A stretch of DNA of 35,730 nucleotides from an uncultured Blautia sp. (GTDB lineage: Bacteria > Bacillota > Clostridia > Lachnospirales > Lachnospiraceae). Made by a program: the position numbers and the translations under genes. Location: positions 1-35,730 of the forward strand of contig USDN01000024.1 of assembly GCA_900553515.1 (NCBI GenBank). Direction: 5' to 3'. Below the pieces are notes generated by a model. The model saw nothing but the letters and a program-made list of their open reading frames with translations. It was not told the origin of the DNA and did not search any database. Each line of letters starts with the position of its first letter. Positions within the stretch are counted from its first letter, which is position 1. This document shows, one piece after another, positions 33,041 to 35,730 of the stretch.

Positions 33041-35602
33041 ATGAACAACACCGTAAATGAGAATCTTCTCAGGATCTGGTACACCAGACCTGCCGCTGAC
33101 TGGCAGACAGAAGCTCTGGCTGTCGGAAACGGCTATATGGGCGGTCTGATCTTTGGCGGCATAATAACTGACCGGATCCATATCAACGAAAAAACTGTAT
33201 GGAACGGAGGACCTTCCAAAGGAACAGATTATAAATATGGAAATACCAATCCCACAGATACCTCAAAAGATTTGGACATGATCAAAAAAGATCTGGATGA
33301 CATCCGTAAGAAGCTGGATGACAAATCCGAGCATGTCTTTGGTTTTGACGGAGATTCCTATCAGGCCTGCGGCACAGACACAAAGGGCGAAGCTATGGAC
33401 TGGCTGAACAGACTTATGGGAGATCTGACCGGCTATGATGAGCCGCAGGATTTTGCAGACATTCTTATTTCCGGCAATATTACAGATGAATCAGAAGTCA
33501 GCTGCTATGTCCGTGATCTGGATCTTCGGACCGGTCTGGCATCTGTCAGTTATGAATGGAAAGGAGTCCGCTATACCAGAGAATATTTTAACAGTTATCC
33601 TGACAATGTACTGGCTGTACGTCTCGGCGCCGATCAGAAAGGCTGTCTCTCTTTTTCTGTCCGCCTGAAGGACTGTACCGGAGGAGATTCTCTTTTGAAT
33701 CAGACAAAAGCGGATACCATCCTTCTGAAAAACACACTGAAAAGCAATGGAATGAAAACAGAGGCTCAGCTGAAGGTTATCCCGGAAGGCGGAGAAATGA
33801 TCGTGGAAGAGGATTCTATCCGTGTATCCCATGCGGATTCTGTTACCCTGATTTTTGCCTGCGGTACAGATTATAAAATGGAACTTCCTTCTTTCCGCGG
33901 AGAAGATCCTCATGAGGCAGTAAGCCAGCGTATTCAAAAAGCTTCCATCAAGGGATATACTGCATTGAAAGCAGATCATGTGAAAGACCACTCTGGACTT
34001 TTCTCCCGTATGGAACTTGGATTTAACGAGGAGATCCCTCAGATCCCTACAGATGAACTTCTTCAGAAGTACAGAAATATGATTGAGAGAAACGGTGGGA
34101 TACTTCCAACTGAAAAGGAACAGAGAGCCATCGAAGTGATCTGTTATCAGTTCGGACGGTATCTGACTATTGCAGGCTCCAGAAAGGGCGCGCTTCCTAC
34201 TAATCTTCAGGGAGTATGGGGAGAAGAGCATTTTGAATGGGGCGGCGATTATCACTTTAATATCAATATACAGATGAATTACTGGCCTACTATGGCAAGC
34301 AATCTGGGCGAATGTCTTCTTCCTTATCAGGATTACCTGGATGTGCTCCGGAAGGCAGGACGTACCGCAGCGGCTTCTGCCTTTGGCATTAAAAGCAACC
34401 CGGGAGAAGAAAACGGATGGCTGGTCGGCTGCTTCAGTACGCCCTATATGTTTGTAACAATGGGACAGAAAAATAATGCTGCCGGATGGAATCCAGTGGG
34501 CTCTGCATGGGCTCTTTTGAATTCCTATGAGTATTATCTGTATACAGGTGATTTGGAATTTTTGAAAAATCTTTATCCTTCTCTTCGTGAAGTTGCTAAT
34601 TTCTGGGATAAAGCACTTTACTGGAGTGAGTATCAGAAGAGATATGTTTCTGCACCTTCTTATTCACCGGAAAACGGCCCGATCGCCAATGGTGTGGCTT
34701 ATGACCAGCAGTTTATCTGGCAGCATTTTGAAAATACCATTCAGGCGGCAGAAACCCTTGGTGTGGATCAGGAGCTCATTCCTCAGTGGAGAGAAAAACA
34801 ATCCAGACTGGATCCGGTCCAGGTAGGAGAAGATGGCCAGGTGAAAGAGTGGTTTGAAGAAACCCACATTGGAAAGGCACAGGCAGGAACACTTGAAGAA
34901 ACAGATATCCCTCAGTGGAGACAGAGCCTTGGCGCTGAATGTAATGGAGAGCAGCCTCCTCATCGCCACCTTTCTCACCTGATGGCGTTATATCCATGCA
35001 ATATGATCAGCAAAGATGCACCGGAATTTATGGACGCAGCTATGGTCTCTCTTAAAGAAAGAGGACTGGATGCAACAGGATGGTCCAAAGCTCATAAGCT
35101 GAACCTCTGGGCACGTACCGGCCATGCAGAAGAAGCTTTTCAGCTTGTCCAGTCTGCTGTGGGAGGCGGAAATTCTGGATTCCTGACCAACCTTTTCTCT
35201 TCCCACGGGGGCGGAGAAAACTATAAAGAATACCCAATCTTCCAGATTGACGGAAACTTTGGCTATACAGCCGGAGTAAACGAAATGCTGCTGCAGAGCC
35301 AGCTTGGATATATCCAGTTCCTTCCGGCGCTTCCAAAGCAATGGGAAACCGGTTATGTAAAAGGAATCGTTGCGCGGGGAAATTTCGTAATCGATATGGA
35401 ATGGAGCAACGGAAAGGCAGATTCCTTTATCGTCGCTTCACAAAATGGAGGAAGATTCATCGGAGAATATAAAGACCTGACATCCTACAAAGTAACAGAC
35501 TCTCTTGGAAACCCGATACCTGTTGAAATCTGCAGCAATGACAAGATCTCTTTTAGCACTCAAAAAGGAGAGGTTTACAGGATATTAAAAGCTGACTGCT
35601 AA
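33041..35602 (+). CDS. Glycoside hydrolase family 95 enzyme (alpha-L-fucosidase type)
   Basis: The 853-residue enzyme has no signal peptide, so it acts in the cytoplasm on imported glycans. It begins with LRIWYTRPAADWQTEALAVGNG, typical of GH95. The catalytic residues known from the bifidobacterial 1,2-alpha-L-fucosidase appear conserved: Asn407 and Asn409 in FNINIQMNYW, Glu544 in SYSPENG and Asp737 in FQIDGNFG. Some GH95 enzymes are L-galactosidases or act on plant xyloglucan, so mucin or milk-glycan 2'-fucose is likely but not certain. CGGAGG precedes the ATG at 33041; the open frame upstream overlaps the promoter. No transporter is adjacent in the window. Confidence 0.93.
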   Translation: MNNTVNENLLRIWYTRPAADWQTEALAVGNGYMGGLIFGGIITDRIHINEKTVWNGGPSKGTDYKYGNTNPTDTSKDLDMIKKDLDDIRKKLDDKSEHVFGFDGDSYQACGTDTKGEAMDWLNRLMGDLTGYDEPQDFADILISGNITDESEVSCYVRDLDLRTGLASVSYEWKGVRYTREYFNSYPDNVLAVRLGADQKGCLSFSVRLKDCTGGDSLLNQTKADTILLKNTLKSNGMKTEAQLKVIPEGGEMIVEEDSIRVSHADSVTLIFACGTDYKMELPSFRGEDPHEAVSQRIQKASIKGYTALKADHVKDHSGLFSRMELGFNEEIPQIPTDELLQKYRNMIERNGGILPTEKEQRAIEVICYQFGRYLTIAGSRKGALPTNLQGVWGEEHFEWGGDYHFNINIQMNYWPTMASNLGECLLPYQDYLDVLRKAGRTAAASAFGIKSNPGEENGWLVGCFSTPYMFVTMGQKNNAAGWNPVGSAWALLNSYEYYLYTGDLEFLKNLYPSLREVANFWDKALYWSEYQKRYVSAPSYSPENGPIANGVAYDQQFIWQHFENTIQAAETLGVDQELIPQWREKQSRLDPVQVGEDGQVKEWFEETHIGKAQAGTLEETDIPQWRQSLGAECNGEQPPHRHLSHLMALYPCNMISKDAPEFMDAAMVSLKERGLDATGWSKAHKLNLWARTGHAEEAFQLVQSAVGGGNSGFLTNLFSSHGGGENYKEYPIFQIDGNFGYTAGVNEMLLQSQLGYIQFLPALPKQWETGYVKGIVARGNFVIDMEWSNGKADSFIVASQNGGRFIGEYKDLTSYKVTDSLGNPIPVEICSNDKISFSTQKGEVYRILKADC

Positions 35603-35730
35603 AGAGTACGAAAATTCTAAGAATATGTATAAACATATACAATTCTATAATGATAAGGTAGAGAGAATCTTTTTAGTTACTGTTCAGAGGTATGCATAAG
35701 CCATTGTAAAAAATGACGAAATTTATTTTT
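35603..35730. other. Right edge, AT-rich intergenic sequence
   Basis: This stretch contains a small inverted repeat ATATGT / ACATAT near 35623-35638 and a TATAAT at 35646-35651 without a good -35. I see no terminator with a U tract for the GH95 gene and no coding start. Confidence 0.4.

Noticed and set aside
35646..35651. TATAAT near the right edge as a promoter for a gene beyond the window
   Set aside because: There is no acceptable -35 at 16-18 bases upstream and no following gene visible.
1..35730. CRISPR arrays, rRNA genes, tRNA genes and complete insertion sequences
   Set aside because: No regularly spaced repeats, no tRNA or rRNA signatures and no intact transposase were found by reading; a tRNA or CRISPR program was not run.

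Overview
The window looks like chromosomal DNA of a gut-type Firmicute, most likely Lachnospiraceae (Blautia/Ruminococcus-like). The reasons are moderately low G+C, strong AGGAGG-type ribosome binding sites, an endonuclease-type MutL next to MutS, and an mreBCD / PBP2 / minDE / rodA cell-wall cluster. Family assignments come from reading the translations; no database search was run.

Region 1 (1-4995) is a carbohydrate locus. It holds a small polytopic membrane protein that resembles the Pyr4/PaxB transmembrane terpene cyclases, an RpiR-type regulator, a beta-glucoside-type PTS EIIBCA permease and a GH1 6-phospho-beta-glucosidase, closed by a very strong bidirectional terminator. Region 2 (5009-7215) carries single genes: a uroporphyrinogen-decarboxylase-family protein (minus), a GNAT acetyltransferase (plus) and a membrane-anchored DUF2726 protein (minus).

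Region 3 (7347-12090) is an accessory segment. An intact OmpR-type response regulator is followed by the wreck of its partners. A histidine kinase is cut inside its ATPase domain and joined out of frame to an ABC ATPase that lacks Walker A, and the permease after it looks shortened at both ends. Next come an AAA-ATPase-like/PD-(D/E)XK protein and a hairpin-rich non-coding block ending in an 18-bp terminator stem, which may be a small RNA or the remnant of a mobile element.

Region 4 (12264-23186) is mostly DNA maintenance: mutS, mutL, miaA, a PLP-dependent YnbB-like protein (with no hfq between it and miaA), two FAD-dependent flavoproteins and radC. Region 5 (23199-31955) is a compact elongation and division-site operon: mreB, mreC, mreD, a PBP2 with a ~240-residue insertion, minD, minE (with no minC), rodA and a D,D-carboxypeptidase. 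Several start/stop codons overlap as ATGA, which suggests translational coupling.

Region 6 (31956-35730) has a DegV-family gene behind a promoter embedded in an inverted repeat, and an intracellular GH95 alpha-L-fucosidase-type enzyme behind a promoter with a perfect palindrome in its spacer.

The most interesting items are the Pyr4-like bacterial membrane protein linked to a sugar regulator, the serial-deletion scar in the two-component/ABC locus, and the structured block at 11954-12086.
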